Origin: Acidobacteriota bacterium
GTDB lineage: Bacteria; Actinomycetota; Acidimicrobiia; Acidimicrobiales; Acidimicrobilacustridaceae
Reading direction: 5' to 3'
Assembly: GCA_018969405.1 (NCBI GenBank)
Contig: JAGWYK010000003.1
Location: 56,001-103,666 of the forward strand
Length of the DNA stretch: 47,666 bases
Part shown: positions 34,510-43,445 of the stretch, piece by piece
Position numbering within the stretch: position 1 is the first letter of the stretch
Layout: every line of letters begins with the position of its first letter
The notes under the pieces: model-generated
The model's database searches: none
What the model was told of the DNA's origin: nothing
Seen by the model: only the letters and a program-made list of their open reading frames with translations
Translations under genes and position numbers: made by a program

Positions 34510-35163
34510 TCAGCGCCCGAGGCGACGACGCAGTTCGACGAACACCTCCTCGCCGGTGATCGCCGCCAGTTCGGTGGCGAGCGTCTCCACCACCGGTCGG
34601 TCGCCGACGTAGGCCCGGTCACCCTCGGTGCAGCACCAGGCCATGGTGGCGCCCTCGTCGCCCCAGTCGGCTCGGCTCCACCTCCGAAGCGTGGCTCGTT
34701 CGCGTCCCTCCTCGAGCGGCTCCCAGTCGACCCTGATGGGCAGCTGCCAGCACACCGAGGGTTTCCAGTCGAGGGGGGACTCATCGGCGTCCAGCGCCGC
34801 GAGGTGGAGCGCGCACCCTGCGCCCCCGGCGAAGTCCGGACGGTTGAGGAAGATGCAGGCGCCGTCGTGGACCCGTGTGTTCGTCCGCTGCTCGTCGCTG
34901 AAGATGCCGTCGCGGGCGGCCACATCGTGATGTTGGAACCGTTCGGGATCGAGCATCGCCGCCATGGCGCTGATGAACATCGCCTCCTCCTGGTCGCCGA
35001 ACTCGGCACCCACCGAACAGCAACCCTGGCCGAGGTCCTCGGCGGGTTCGTCGAGGATCCCGAGACAGCCCCGTCCCCAGATGCAGGTCCAGTTCGACTC
35101 GAGGAAGCCGCGATCGAATCGCCAGTCCACCTCGGGGGTGCTGATCTCGACGGGTTCCTCCAC
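34510..35163 (-). CDS. Cysteine-rich uncharacterised protein
   Basis: A 217-residue protein with many cysteines: CIWGRGCLG (C27, C33), then GQGCCS (C48, C49), and later CALH, CWQLP and WCCTEG. The early arrangement resembles metal-cluster proteins but I recognise no named family. No signal peptide or membrane segment. Start is GTG 35163, right behind a -10 box. Divergent from the LLM gene. It may bind iron-sulfur or zinc. Confidence 0.68.
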   Translation of the reverse strand: MEEPVEISTPEVDWRFDRGFLESNWTCIWGRGCLGILDEPAEDLGQGCCSVGAEFGDQEEAMFISAMAAMLDPERFQHHDVAARDGIFSDEQRTNTRVHDGACIFLNRPDFAGGAGCALHLAALDADESPLDWKPSVCWQLPIRVDWEPLEEGRERATLRRWSRADWGDEGATMAWCCTEGDRAYVGDRPVVETLATELAAITGEEVFVELRRRLGR

Positions 35164-35170
35164 GCCGCCG

Positions 35171-35176
35171 ACCCTA
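35171..35176 (-). promoter_or_regulatory. Probable -10 box, leaderless cysteine-rich gene
   Basis: On the minus strand TAGGGT ends 7 nt before the GTG at 35163. The divergent LLM gene has its own -10 box 40 bp away. Confidence 0.4.
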
Positions 35177-35216
35177 GGGCGCAGGTGGGGGAAGGGTTCG
35201 GACCGTCATCACTCGG

Positions 35217-35222
35217 TAGCCT
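35217..35222 (+). promoter_or_regulatory. Probable -10 box, leaderless LLM gene
   Basis: TAGCCT ends 6 nt before the ATG at 35229. No ribosome-binding site is visible. Confidence 0.45.
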
Positions 35223-35228
35223 GCCGCC

Positions 35229-36149
35229 ATGGAACTCGGGGTGGCGCTGCCGGTGTCGGGATCGTGGGCGACCGCCGAGAACTGCATCGAGATCGCCGAG
35301 ATGGCGGAGGCGCTCGGGTACCGCTCGTTGTGGACCTTCCAGCGTCTGCTCTCCCCGGTCACCCCCGAGGGTGTCCAGTGGCTCCCACCGGCCTATCACG
35401 AGGTGCTCGATCCGCTCTCGGTGCTCGCCTTCGTCGCCGCTCGCACCACTCGGGTCCGTCTCGGGGTGGCGGTGCTGAACGCGCCCTTCCATCCGCCGGT
35501 GATGCTGGCCAAGACCGCCGCCACCATCGATCGGCTCTCCGGTGGTCGTCTCGATCTCGGTCTCGGATCAGGGTGGATGCCCGATGAGTTCCGGGCCGTC
35601 GGCGCCGACCTCGAGCGACGGGGCGCGCAGATGGAGGAGTATCTCGCCGCCCTCGACGCCGCATGGACGCAGGGGGTCACCTCCTTCGACGGGACCTTCA
35701 GCACGATGCCTGCAGCGGTGGTGGCGCCTCCACCGGTGCAGCGGCCGCGTCCTCCTGTGCTGCTCGGGGGTGCGGCGCCGGCGGCACTGCGTCGCGCCGG
35801 TCGACTCGCCGACGGATGGATCAGTGCCAGCACCACCGATCTCACCACCATCGGTCAGTCGGTGGATCTGATCACCGACGCGGCCCGTGCGGCGGGTCGA
35901 GACCCCTCCTCGCTCCGGTTCGTCTGTCGGGGGGTGGTGAAGGTGCGCGCCGATGACCGAGCGCCCCTCACCGGTTCGCTGTCCGAGATCGCCGCCGATC
36001 TCGAGGACCTCGCCGCACAGGGCATGACCGAGACCTTCATCGATCTGAACTTCGACCCCGAGATCGGCGCACCCGATGCCGATGCTGCGTCCTCGATGGA
36101 ACGGGCCCGAGAGGTGCTCGCAGCGTTGGCGCCGTCCCCGCGAACCTGA
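35229..36149 (+). CDS. LLM-class (luciferase-like) oxidoreductase, probably F420-dependent
   Basis: A 306-residue TIM-barrel flavin/deazaflavin enzyme. Diagnostic: the N-terminus MELGVALPVSG, then LGYRSLWTFQR, RLDLGLGSGWMPDEF, and RPRPPVLLGGAAPAALRRAGRLADGW. Actinobacterial LLM proteins mostly use F420. Substrate not predicted. The gene is convergent with the acyltransferase, separated by only 15 nt. Confidence 0.88.
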   Translation: MELGVALPVSGSWATAENCIEIAEMAEALGYRSLWTFQRLLSPVTPEGVQWLPPAYHEVLDPLSVLAFVAARTTRVRLGVAVLNAPFHPPVMLAKTAATIDRLSGGRLDLGLGSGWMPDEFRAVGADLERRGAQMEEYLAALDAAWTQGVTSFDGTFSTMPAAVVAPPPVQRPRPPVLLGGAAPAALRRAGRLADGWISASTTDLTTIGQSVDLITDAARAAGRDPSSLRFVCRGVVKVRADDRAPLTGSLSEIAADLEDLAAQGMTETFIDLNFDPEIGAPDADAASSMERAREVLAALAPSPRT

Positions 36150-36164
36150 GGATGACCGGCCTCT

Positions 36165-38153
36165 TCAGCCCCCGCTGACCCTCGTCGCCGCGCTCTCCGC
36201 GACGATGACCCGAAGGTGGGCGCTGAGTGTCGAGCTGAGAGCCCGAGCGCCGTCGGGACTGAAATGCAGCCCGTCGGTGCGCAACGCATGGCCCTCGCCG
36301 TCGTCCGTCGCACAGTGGTCCCTCGGACACATCTCGGCGTCGAGGTCGATCACCGCGACGTCGGGATGTTCGGCGGCGAAGCGTCGTTGCAGCATCCCGA
36401 GATGCGGGTAGGTGCTCGAGTTCGCTGCGTTCTCGTCGGACCATTCCGGCGGATAGGGCCCCGGACGGGGTTGCAGAAGGATCACCAGTGGCACCCCTGC
36501 GGCCTGCATCTGATTCCGGAGCCCCTCGAGCGCAGCGAGGTAGATCCGGTCGAACTCGTCGGTCCCGAAGGCGATCCACCGTCCATCGACCTGCACGTCG
36601 TAGGTGTCCTTGAGGACTGCGGAGAACACCACCAGGTCGGGACGGAACCGGAGGATCGACTCCGACCAGTCATTCCGAGGTTCACAGGTCGGACAGTCAT
36701 CCTCGACCCTGCCGGCGTGCCGCTTCGGCAATCGGAGCAGACTCATGCCGAAGGTGGCCCGATTCCAGAGGTTGACCTCGGTCGGGTCGAACGGAGAGAC
36801 ATAGGTGGTGGGCGGAGGGAAGGCGAGATCCCCTCCACCGAGTGTCCATGCCACCGAGTCGCCGATCAGCAGCACCTTGATCGGTCCTCCGGTGCCGGGG
36901 GCGGAGGAGGAGGGGGGTGGGGTGGCCACCGAGAGGGATCCGGCGGGAGGATCGCCGGCGGTGAGCACGAGGCAGGCCAGCCCCACGGCGAGGCAGGCGG
37001 TGAAGGTGGCGGCGGTCTGTCGGAGTGAGAGGTGCGGACGGGTTCCCGGTTGGTGTCGGCGGAACGGTCGCTCGATGACGACTGCGCTGATCCAGGTGGC
37101 GAGGGCGGTCAACACGATGCGCAGCACCAGCAGTGACGGGCCGCTGAGTCCGGTGCGGGAGGGGGTCACGAACACGCGCACCGGCCAGTGCCAGAGGTAC
37201 AGGCCGTAGGACACCAGTCCGAGCCGGACCAGCAATGGATGCTGAAGAGCGCGACTCAGGAGGTGTTCCGGTGAGGTCACGATGTACCAGATCATCAGGG
37301 CGGTCAGGATCGCGATGCCGAACAGTCCGCCGCGGTACAACCAGTTCTGTGTGAAGGTGACCAGTGCGAAGGCGATGATGAGCAGCAGGATCGCCGTCAT
37401 CCCGAGTGCGTCGTGGACCCGCCCGAGCGCAGGTCGACGAGAGGCGAGGAACATGGCGCAGGAGAGGGCGACGCCGATGAGAAGGGCATGGGCACGGGTG
37501 TCGGAGCCGAGGTACACCCTGGACGGATCGGTGTCGGGGATATGGAGAACTGACATCACGACTGCCGAAGCGATGGCCCCGAGAGTGGCTACGATCATGA
37601 TCGTCTTCGCCACCGAACGGGTGTCCCGTCGTCCGCGGAACAGGAGGATGATGCCCACCACCACGACGGGGAACAGCAGATAGAACTGTTCCTCGACCGC
37701 CAGGGACCAGAAGTGTTGGAGTGGCGGGTCACCGCCGAAGCGGGCCTGGTACGAACTTCCGGACGCGATGGCTGACCAGTTGTTCACATAGAGGAGCGAG
37801 GCCAGTGACTGGGTGCGGAGGGCGGCTCGGGAGGACTCCGGTTCCAGCCACCAGGCCAGGGCCACCGACACCAGGATGACGGAGAGTGCCGCCGGGAGGA
37901 GGCGGCGGGCACGGCGGGTCCAGAAGTTCCGCAGGGAGACGGACCGGTGCCGCTCGAGTTCCTCCAGCAGCAGGGTGGTGATGAGGAAACCGGAGAGGAC
38001 GAAGAAGACATCCACGCCGAGGAATCCGCCCGGAACGAGATCGGGAGCGAAGTGGTAGAGGACCACGGCGAGGACCGCGAGGCCGCGGAGGCCGTCCAGT
38101 CCTCGGTGTCGACCTCGGTGCGACGGGTCGGTTCCGTCACCGCCTGATGTCAT
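36165..38153 (-). CDS. Acyltransferase-3 with C-terminal SGNH domain (OafA/YrhL type)
   Basis: A 662-residue membrane O-acyltransferase. The N-terminal 380 residues hold ten or so transmembrane helices, starting with the signature LDGLRGLAVLAVVLYHF and FFVLSGFLITTLLL. The C-terminal 240 residues are an SGNH hydrolase-like domain with the GDS block (LLIGDSVAWTLGGG) and the C-terminal Asp-His block (DGLHFSPDGA). Relatives acetylate cell-surface glycans or glycopeptidolipids. ATG 38153 chosen; an ATG 33 nt upstream also exists. Confidence 0.9.
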   Translation of the reverse strand: MTSGGDGTDPSHRGRHRGLDGLRGLAVLAVVLYHFAPDLVPGGFLGVDVFFVLSGFLITTLLLEELERHRSVSLRNFWTRRARRLLPAALSVILVSVALAWWLEPESSRAALRTQSLASLLYVNNWSAIASGSSYQARFGGDPPLQHFWSLAVEEQFYLLFPVVVVGIILLFRGRRDTRSVAKTIMIVATLGAIASAVVMSVLHIPDTDPSRVYLGSDTRAHALLIGVALSCAMFLASRRPALGRVHDALGMTAILLLIIAFALVTFTQNWLYRGGLFGIAILTALMIWYIVTSPEHLLSRALQHPLLVRLGLVSYGLYLWHWPVRVFVTPSRTGLSGPSLLVLRIVLTALATWISAVVIERPFRRHQPGTRPHLSLRQTAATFTACLAVGLACLVLTAGDPPAGSLSVATPPPSSSAPGTGGPIKVLLIGDSVAWTLGGGDLAFPPPTTYVSPFDPTEVNLWNRATFGMSLLRLPKRHAGRVEDDCPTCEPRNDWSESILRFRPDLVVFSAVLKDTYDVQVDGRWIAFGTDEFDRIYLAALEGLRNQMQAAGVPLVILLQPRPGPYPPEWSDENAANSSTYPHLGMLQRRFAAEHPDVAVIDLDAEMCPRDHCATDDGEGHALRTDGLHFSPDGARALSSTLSAHLRVIVAESAATRVSGG

Positions 38154-38205
38154 CGATGTCGACAGTACTGGGGCTGGTCCGACCACATGACCCGGTCATC
38201 GATCG

Positions 38206-38772
38206 TCAGCTGGTCATGCCCCCGAGGCCGACCAGCCCTCGGGCGAGTTCGATCTCGCCCATGTGACGCAGCCCATGCTGGTAGATCCAGCACTCGTAGC
38301 CGTCCAGCACGGTGATGCCCTGCTCGCCGCCGACCCGGGCGCTGTAGGTGGAGGCGATCATCGGGGGATAGGGGTGGGGGATGACGACACGGTTCAGCTC
38401 GTCGAGGGTGATCCGGCGCAGTTCGGCCTCGGTGCGATCGAAGACCGCACGCTGGTAGAGCTTGAACTGCTCGAAGTCGCCGATCCGCTGGTGGATCATG
38501 TCCGAGACCGGCCGTTCCTTGCCGTGATCGTCGATGGCCATCTGCACCCGGTCCTGCCAGTCGGCGTTCCAGATGGGGAGCTGGCCGGTGAGGACGAAGA
38601 ACGAGGAGTCCTGCATGTTGGTGTAGTGGAACAGCGAGAACGCGATGGGCAGCACGCCCTCGCGCTCGAAGTGGTTCACATGCTCCAGATCCATCGTGCT
38701 GACCGCCTGGTAGTACAGCGAGTGCATGGCGGCCATCCGGCGCTGCAGCGAGTCGATGATGAGATCTGGCAT
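38206..38772 (-). CDS. DinB-like helical protein
   Basis: A 188-residue mainly helical protein with early histidines (MHSLYYQAVSTMDLEHVNHFER, then LFHYTNMQDSS) and a later RHMGEIELARGL motif. The arrangement resembles the DinB/YfiT four-helix bundle that binds a divalent metal. Function unknown. ATG 38772 has GGAG 8 nt upstream; a GTG 9 nt further up is too close to that site. Confidence 0.65.
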   Translation of the reverse strand: MPDLIIDSLQRRMAAMHSLYYQAVSTMDLEHVNHFEREGVLPIAFSLFHYTNMQDSSFFVLTGQLPIWNADWQDRVQMAIDDHGKERPVSDMIHQRIGDFEQFKLYQRAVFDRTEAELRRITLDELNRVVIPHPYPPMIASTYSARVGGEQGITVLDGYECWIYQHGLRHMGEIELARGLVGLGGMTS

Positions 38773-38859
38773 GGTTTCCACTCCGGTCGTGTCCTGGGCC
38801 GAGCGTAGGAAGTGACGTATGGGGTGTCAATTGTCTGCTCGCCGCGGTGGGGACCGCCC

Positions 38860-39267
38860 ATGACCGCGCCTCCGGATGGATCGATCTGCATCGGCTGCGG
38901 TCTGTGCTGCGACGGCACCCTGCTGGGTCACCTCGCAGTGTCCGATCAGAGCGATCTCGGCGCGCCGCTGCAGCTCCTCGGGGTGTCCATCATCGCGGCG
39001 GCCGATCCACCGGTGTTCGAACTGCCCTGTCCGGCGGTCGAGGACGGTCGCTGCACCATCCATCACCTGCATCGACCGCAGGCCTGTGCCCAGTTCGAGT
39101 GTGCGCTCTCGGCCGCCGTGCAGCGCGGGGACATCCCGGCCGCCGCCGCACGGGACATCATCGCCACCACCCTCCGGGTCCGTGCGGCGGTGACCGTCGG
39201 CGAGGCTCCGGCCGAGGCACTCGAGCGTCAGCTCGACGAGCACTTCCGTGGAAGGATCGGTCCATGA
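38860..39267 (+). CDS. YkgJ-family cysteine-cluster protein
   Basis: A 135-residue metal-binding protein. The cluster is CIGCGLCCDG near the start, followed by CPAVEDGRCTIH and RPQACAQFEC, which is the YkgJ/CxxCxxCC arrangement. The family has been associated with zinc or iron chelation. ATG 38860 gives the standard length; an upstream GTG at 38812 cannot be excluded. Its stop overlaps the next start as ATGA, so the pair is co-translated. Confidence 0.85.
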   Translation: MTAPPDGSICIGCGLCCDGTLLGHLAVSDQSDLGAPLQLLGVSIIAAADPPVFELPCPAVEDGRCTIHHLHRPQACAQFECALSAAVQRGDIPAAAARDIIATTLRVRAAVTVGEAPAEALERQLDEHFRGRIGP

Positions 39268-39884
39268 GTGACCATCTGCTGCCCGATCCGATCGTGGTCG
39301 AGGCCTATCGACAGCTGCGCGAGCGAGTCGTGACGTTGGTGCGCAGCCTGCCCGAGGCCACCGGTGACACTGTCGTCCCGGCCTGTCCGGCATGGACCGT
39401 CCGCCAGCTGCTGGGCCACATGCTCGGGGTGCCCGAGGACATCCTCACCGGCTCCATGGAGGGGGTGACCACCGAGCCGTGGACCGCGGCGCAGGTCGAG
39501 CGTCATGCCGGTCAGTCACTGGCGGAGCTGGCGGATTCCCTCGCCGCCACCGGCACGGTGTTCGACGACGTCCTGCCCACGATCCCGGCCCCGGTGAACT
39601 CGCAGCTGGTGATGGACGCGGTGACCCATGAGCACGATCTGCGCGAGGCCCTCGGTGGCACCGGAGCTCGTGACTCCGTCGCCGTCGAGGTCGCGCTCGG
39701 TTGGTTGCGGTACGCGTTCCCGACGGCGATCCCCGAGGGGACCGTCCCCGAGGATGTCCCGCCCTATGAACTGCTGCGCGCCATGACCGGGCGGCGAACG
39801 GTGGTCGAGATGGATGCGCTCGGACTCGATGGTGTACGCATCCGCACGGCACTGCTGGGAACGCCGCTCGAGCCACCTGCCTGA
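39264..39884 (+). CDS. Maleylpyruvate isomerase/mycothiol-dependent DinB-family protein
   Basis: A 206-residue protein of the actinobacterial mycothiol-dependent maleylpyruvate isomerase family. Key: VPACPAWTVRQLLGHMLGV near the N-terminus (typical CPxWxVRxxLxH), and a His in AVTHEHDLREAL that would complete a zinc site. Many paralogues of unknown substrate are present in actinobacteria. The ATG overlaps the YkgJ stop. Confidence 0.85.
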   Translation: MSDHLLPDPIVVEAYRQLRERVVTLVRSLPEATGDTVVPACPAWTVRQLLGHMLGVPEDILTGSMEGVTTEPWTAAQVERHAGQSLAELADSLAATGTVFDDVLPTIPAPVNSQLVMDAVTHEHDLREALGGTGARDSVAVEVALGWLRYAFPTAIPEGTVPEDVPPYELLRAMTGRRTVVEMDALGLDGVRIRTALLGTPLEPPA

Positions 39885-39903
39885 GCCGCACCCGGCCGAC
39901 CGC

Positions 39904-40548
39904 TCACCAGCGGTTCCAGTGGACGATCTGATCGGTGGGGATGCGAGCGGCCGGTCGAAACTCGGTGCCGATGGTGTAGGCGATCGGGAACAGCCCGCCC
40001 TGGGTGTAGCGGTCGTAGGGGATGCCGAGGATGTCGGCGGCCTCGCGTTCACTCGGCAGGTGCAGCGTGGTCCAGGCCGAGCCCATGCCGCGCGAACGCA
40101 GCGCCAGCATGAAGCTCCAGACCGCCGGCAGCAGCGAACCCCAGGTGCTGGCCGCTGCGAACGCCGGCAGGTTGTCGAGGCGCCCTTCGATCAGCGGGAT
40201 CATCATCATCGGGACCTCAGCGAAGTGGTCGGCGAGATGGTTGGCGGAATCGGTGACGGCGGTCTGCCGCTGGGCGCGGGTGTCGGCGTCGTCGTAGGTC
40301 GGCCGGGCACCGCTGTCCCGATAGGCGATGAAGTTCACCCGGTAGAGCTCGGCGAGCGCCGCCTTGGTGTCGGGATCGGTGATGAACATCCAGTGCCATC
40401 CCTGCCGGTTGGAACCGGTGGGAGCCTGCAGCGCGAGATCGAGGCATTCGAGCACGATCTCGGGTTCCACGGTGCGTTCGAGGTCGAGGCGCTTGCGCAC
40501 CGATCGGGTGGTGCTGAGCAGTTCATCAGGGCTGAGTTCGAGGCGCAT
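39904..40548 (-). CDS. Nitroreductase-family protein
   Basis: A 214-residue FMN-dependent nitroreductase fold protein. Its N-terminal TTRSVRKRLD, the LQAPTGSNRQGWHWMFITD region and the C-terminal FPIAYTIGTEF identify it. It uses NAD(P)H to reduce nitro compounds, flavins or enones. ATG 40548 follows a -10-like CACGAT with a 6-nt gap. The long frame upstream belongs to the PLP enzyme. Confidence 0.9.
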   Translation of the reverse strand: MRLELSPDELLSTTRSVRKRLDLERTVEPEIVLECLDLALQAPTGSNRQGWHWMFITDPDTKAALAELYRVNFIAYRDSGARPTYDDADTRAQRQTAVTDSANHLADHFAEVPMMMIPLIEGRLDNLPAFAAASTWGSLLPAVWSFMLALRSRGMGSAWTTLHLPSEREAADILGIPYDRYTQGGLFPIAYTIGTEFRPAARIPTDQIVHWNRW

Positions 40549-40586
40549 CCCATCATCGTGGCACGGCCGAAGGTGGGGTGTGCAGG

Positions 40587-41834
40587 TCAGTCGATGGAGC
40601 CGTAGGCGCCTGTGGAACCAGTGGAGCCGGAGCCGCGGACCTCTGCCACCGCCGCCCGCAGATCGACCTCGAACTCGTCGAGATGATCGGCGTGGACCGC
40701 GTTGACGGTGCAGTGCAGCGAGGCCGGAGGTCCCTGACGGTCGAGGTACCAGCCGCGGCGCCAGAGGGCATCGGCCAGTGCATACACGTCGAACCGGTCC
40801 GGATCTGCGGCACCGAAGGCGATGAGCGTGACCTCGGGTCTGGCGCGCAGTTCGAGGTCGTCGATGTCCTCGAGCAGCGCGGCGAGTCGGTCGCAGGCCC
40901 CCCGGGCCCGGGCGGTGAGTTCGAGATAGCCCTCGTCGCCGAGGAGATGCATCACGGCCCAGGCAGCCGCCATCGGCCCCCCGCCCTTGGTGCCGAGGAT
41001 GCCCGAGGATCCGTAGAGGCCACCCAGCCAGTTGTCGGTGACGTAGGTCTGATACGAGCGCAGCGTCTTCGTGCGATGCATGAGCACCGATGCGCCCTTG
41101 GTGCTGTAGCCGTACTTGTGCAGATCCACCGAGATCGAGGTGACCCCGGGGACCTCGAAGTTCCACGGCGGGATCTCGTGACCGAGCCGACGAAGGAACG
41201 TGAGCGTGATGCCACCCATGCAGGCGTCGACATGGCAGTTGATGTCCCGCTCGGCGGCGAGTGCGGCGATGTCGGGAATCGGATCGATCACGCCCTGTGG
41301 GTACTGGGGGGCGGAGCCGACCACGAGCACCGTGTTCTCGTCGATGGCATCGGCCATGGCGTCGACATCGGCCCGCCAGTCGGGGCCCACTGCGACCCGT
41401 CGGCTCTCGAGGCCGAAGTAGTGGCAGCCCTTCTCGAACGCGGCGTGCGCGCTGGTGGGCAGCACGATGTTCGGCTGGGTGATGCCCCGCTCGCGTCGAC
41501 CCCGTTCACGGGAGCCCTTCACGGCCAGCAGCAGGCTCTCGGTGCCGCCGCTGGTCATGAACCCGGCGCCGTCGGGTCCGGCGGCGAGCCAACCGGCCAC
41601 GATCGCCACCACCTCCGACTGGATGGTGCGCAGACTGGGGAAGGCATCGGTGTTCAGCGCGTTCTCGGTGGCGAACCGTCGGTGGGCCTCGGCCGCCACC
41701 CGTTCCACCTCCGGGCCGGCGCTGTAGGCCAGGGAGAACGCACGTCCCTCGCGCCACCGCACATCATCGGTCCGCAGTGCATCGAGGCGGGCGATCACCT
41801 CGTCGGCGGGGAGACCCTCGGGAATGCTGTGCAT
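40587..41834 (-). CDS. Sphingosine-1-phosphate-lyase-like PLP enzyme
   Basis: A 415-residue fold-type I group II decarboxylase. The PLP lysine is K240 in the motif GVTSISVDLHKYGYSTKG. SGGTESLLLAVKG, VDACMGG, and NALNTDAFPSLRTIQSEVV also match eukaryotic and bacterial sphingosine-1-phosphate lyases more closely than glutamate or tyrosine decarboxylases. It lacks the N-terminal membrane helix of eukaryotic lyases. Substrate could be a phosphorylated long-chain base or another amino compound. The start follows TACCGT with a 6-nt gap. The 2-oxoglutarate oxygenase gene lies directly upstream. Confidence 0.85.
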   Translation of the reverse strand: MHSIPEGLPADEVIARLDALRTDDVRWREGRAFSLAYSAGPEVERVAAEAHRRFATENALNTDAFPSLRTIQSEVVAIVAGWLAAGPDGAGFMTSGGTESLLLAVKGSRERGRRERGITQPNIVLPTSAHAAFEKGCHYFGLESRRVAVGPDWRADVDAMADAIDENTVLVVGSAPQYPQGVIDPIPDIAALAAERDINCHVDACMGGITLTFLRRLGHEIPPWNFEVPGVTSISVDLHKYGYSTKGASVLMHRTKTLRSYQTYVTDNWLGGLYGSSGILGTKGGGPMAAAWAVMHLLGDEGYLELTARARGACDRLAALLEDIDDLELRARPEVTLIAFGAADPDRFDVYALADALWRRGWYLDRQGPPASLHCTVNAVHADHLDEFEVDLRAAVAEVRGSGSTGSTGAYGSID

Positions 41835-41840
41835 GGCGCG

Positions 41841-41846
41841 ACGGTA
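41841..41846 (-). promoter_or_regulatory. Probable -10 box, leaderless PLP gene
   Basis: On the minus strand TACCGT ends 6 nt before the ATG at 41834. It lies between the 2OG-oxygenase stop and the PLP gene start, suggesting independent transcription. Confidence 0.4.
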
Positions 41847-41878
41847 CCGGAGTGCTGGCGGTCGATGCGTGGGTGCGG

Positions 41879-42817
41879 TCAGCCGAGGAGGAAGTCGGAG
41901 ATCTGGGTGTCGGCCACACCGAGATCGGTGAAGTTGTCATAGGCGCGGGCTGCACTGAAGGCGTCCCAATCGACGGGCCGGTAGCGAGGTCGATCCTCGA
42001 CGAGGGCCGGTGCCGGAGCGATGGTGCTGCCTCGGCCGGGATTGGAGAAGAACGGGATGGAGAAGCGCGACGTCGGGACCGGCAGCACGCGATGGATCGC
42101 CGCCCGGTACTGATCGTTGGTCCAGACCTGCATGCAGTCGCCCAGGTTCACCACCACGGTCCCCGGGGTCGGGGGGACATCGACCCACTCGCCTCGGAGG
42201 TTCTGGGTCTGGAGTCCGCCGGTGTCGTCCTGCAGGAGCAGGGTGAGCACCCCGGGATCGGTGTGGAGGCCGAGCGCGGTGTCGCCGAGCTCGGCGAGGC
42301 CGTCGCGCTCGGAGGCCGGCACGGGATCGCCGACGGTGTAGTGGTTGAGCCGGACCGTGCTGCTCGACGGGGCCGAGGCGATCGCATCGCGCTCGGCGCC
42401 GGTGAGGCCGAGCGCATCGAGGATCACGTCGAGCGTGTCGGAGGCCAATCGACTGAACCCGTCGAAGAACTCCACCATGATGTCTCGGAACTGCGCAGGA
42501 ACCTGCGGCCATTGATTGATGGCGTCGAGCGCAGGTCGCCGCGGATCGATGAAGTCGAAGACCTCCTTGTGATCGCGACGTCGCTTGGTGAGCTCCCGAT
42601 CGAAGTAGCCGAGTGGATTGGTCTCCGAGCGGACCACTGCGAGGCGGTTCGATCGATCGGTGGCGAAGAACTCCCGTGTGGCACGCCAGGTGCGCTCGAT
42701 GAGGTCGTCGAGATCATGGCCGCACAGCAGGAAGAACCCGTGCTCACGGCAGGCGCGGTCGAGCGCGTGACGTGATGGTCGTGCGCCGGAGAGGTCGATC
42801 ACCGGGACGTCATCCAT
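41879..42817 (-). CDS. 2-oxoglutarate/Fe(II) oxygenase (isopenicillin N synthase-like)
   Basis: A 312-residue non-haem iron oxygenase. The metal triad is H185-x-D187 (GLHTDPG) and H242 (AAIHRVLP). The 2-oxoglutarate-binding pair R251-x-S253 is present (SRFSIPFFSNP). The N-terminal domain starts with VPVIDLSG and holds CREHGFFLLCGHDL. Substrate unknown; homologues act in secondary metabolism, hormone oxidation or hydroxylation of small acids. The start has AGGA just ahead. The PLP enzyme gene lies 44 nt downstream. Confidence 0.9.
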   Translation of the reverse strand: MDDVPVIDLSGARPSRHALDRACREHGFFLLCGHDLDDLIERTWRATREFFATDRSNRLAVVRSETNPLGYFDRELTKRRRDHKEVFDFIDPRRPALDAINQWPQVPAQFRDIMVEFFDGFSRLASDTLDVILDALGLTGAERDAIASAPSSSTVRLNHYTVGDPVPASERDGLAELGDTALGLHTDPGVLTLLLQDDTGGLQTQNLRGEWVDVPPTPGTVVVNLGDCMQVWTNDQYRAAIHRVLPVPTSRFSIPFFSNPGRGSTIAPAPALVEDRPRYRPVDWDAFSAARAYDNFTDLGVADTQISDFLLG

Positions 42818-42983
42818 GGATTCCTCAGCGGGGTCGGACGGGTTCGGACGGAGGTGGAAAATCGGGGCAAAGCGCGGCCAAGTGTTGGTAAGACCGCTGA
42901 TCCCCCCTGCGATGCCCCACCTACGGTACCGCCATCGCCGCGACTGGAGGGTCGACGGCGGGCGACGATCGGGAGGATCCTCG

Positions 42984-43445
42984 ATGGCAGCGATGACCTA
43001 CAACGTCAACGGCCGGACCTATCAGTTCGATGCTGATCCGGGGATGCCCCTGCTGTGGGTGATCCGGGACATCATCGGGCTCACCGGCACCAAGTACGGA
43101 TGCGGTGTGGAGATCTGTGGTGCATGCACTGTGTGGATCGACGGGTCGCCGGAGAAGAGCTGCGACATGCGGGCCGCGGAGGGAGTGGGCGTGAGGATCA
43201 CCACCGTCGAGGGGCTGGCGGCCACACCGGTGGGGATCCGTCTCCAGCAGGCGTTCATCGACTGCCAGGCGCCGCAGTGCGGGTACTGCCAGTCGGGGAT
43301 GCTCATGGCCGCAGCCCGACTGGTGAACCGGAACGCGAGACCGACCGACGCCCAGATCGATTCGGCGCTCGGGAACATCTGCGCCTGTGGCACCTATCCG
43401 CGTGTGAAGCGAGCGATCAAGAAGGCGACGGGACAACTGGCATGA
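42984..43445 (+). CDS. iorA: Molybdenum hydroxylase iron-sulfur subunit (IorA type)
   Basis: A 153-residue subunit with two [2Fe-2S] clusters. Plant-type cluster: C40, C45, C48, C60. Helical-domain cluster: C99, C102, C133, C135. It pairs with the next gene in an enzyme similar to isoquinoline 1-oxidoreductase. The GGGAGG site is 7 nt before ATG 42984. The subunit overlaps the next gene by ATGA. Confidence 0.92.
   Translation: MAAMTYNVNGRTYQFDADPGMPLLWVIRDIIGLTGTKYGCGVEICGACTVWIDGSPEKSCDMRAAEGVGVRITTVEGLAATPVGIRLQQAFIDCQAPQCGYCQSGMLMAAARLVNRNARPTDAQIDSALGNICACGTYPRVKRAIKKATGQLA

Noticed and set aside
33672-35492. 606-residue frame extending the DoxX-like protein upstream
   Set aside because: The upstream part is antisense to the DDN gene and shifted relative to the cysteine-rich gene. 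Only the last 113 residues look like a protein.
38813-38829. TGAC...GTCA half-site pair near the YkgJ start, similar to the operators at 32,253
   Set aside because: The spacer is 9 bp rather than 5 and the flanking bases do not match. A chance match is likely.
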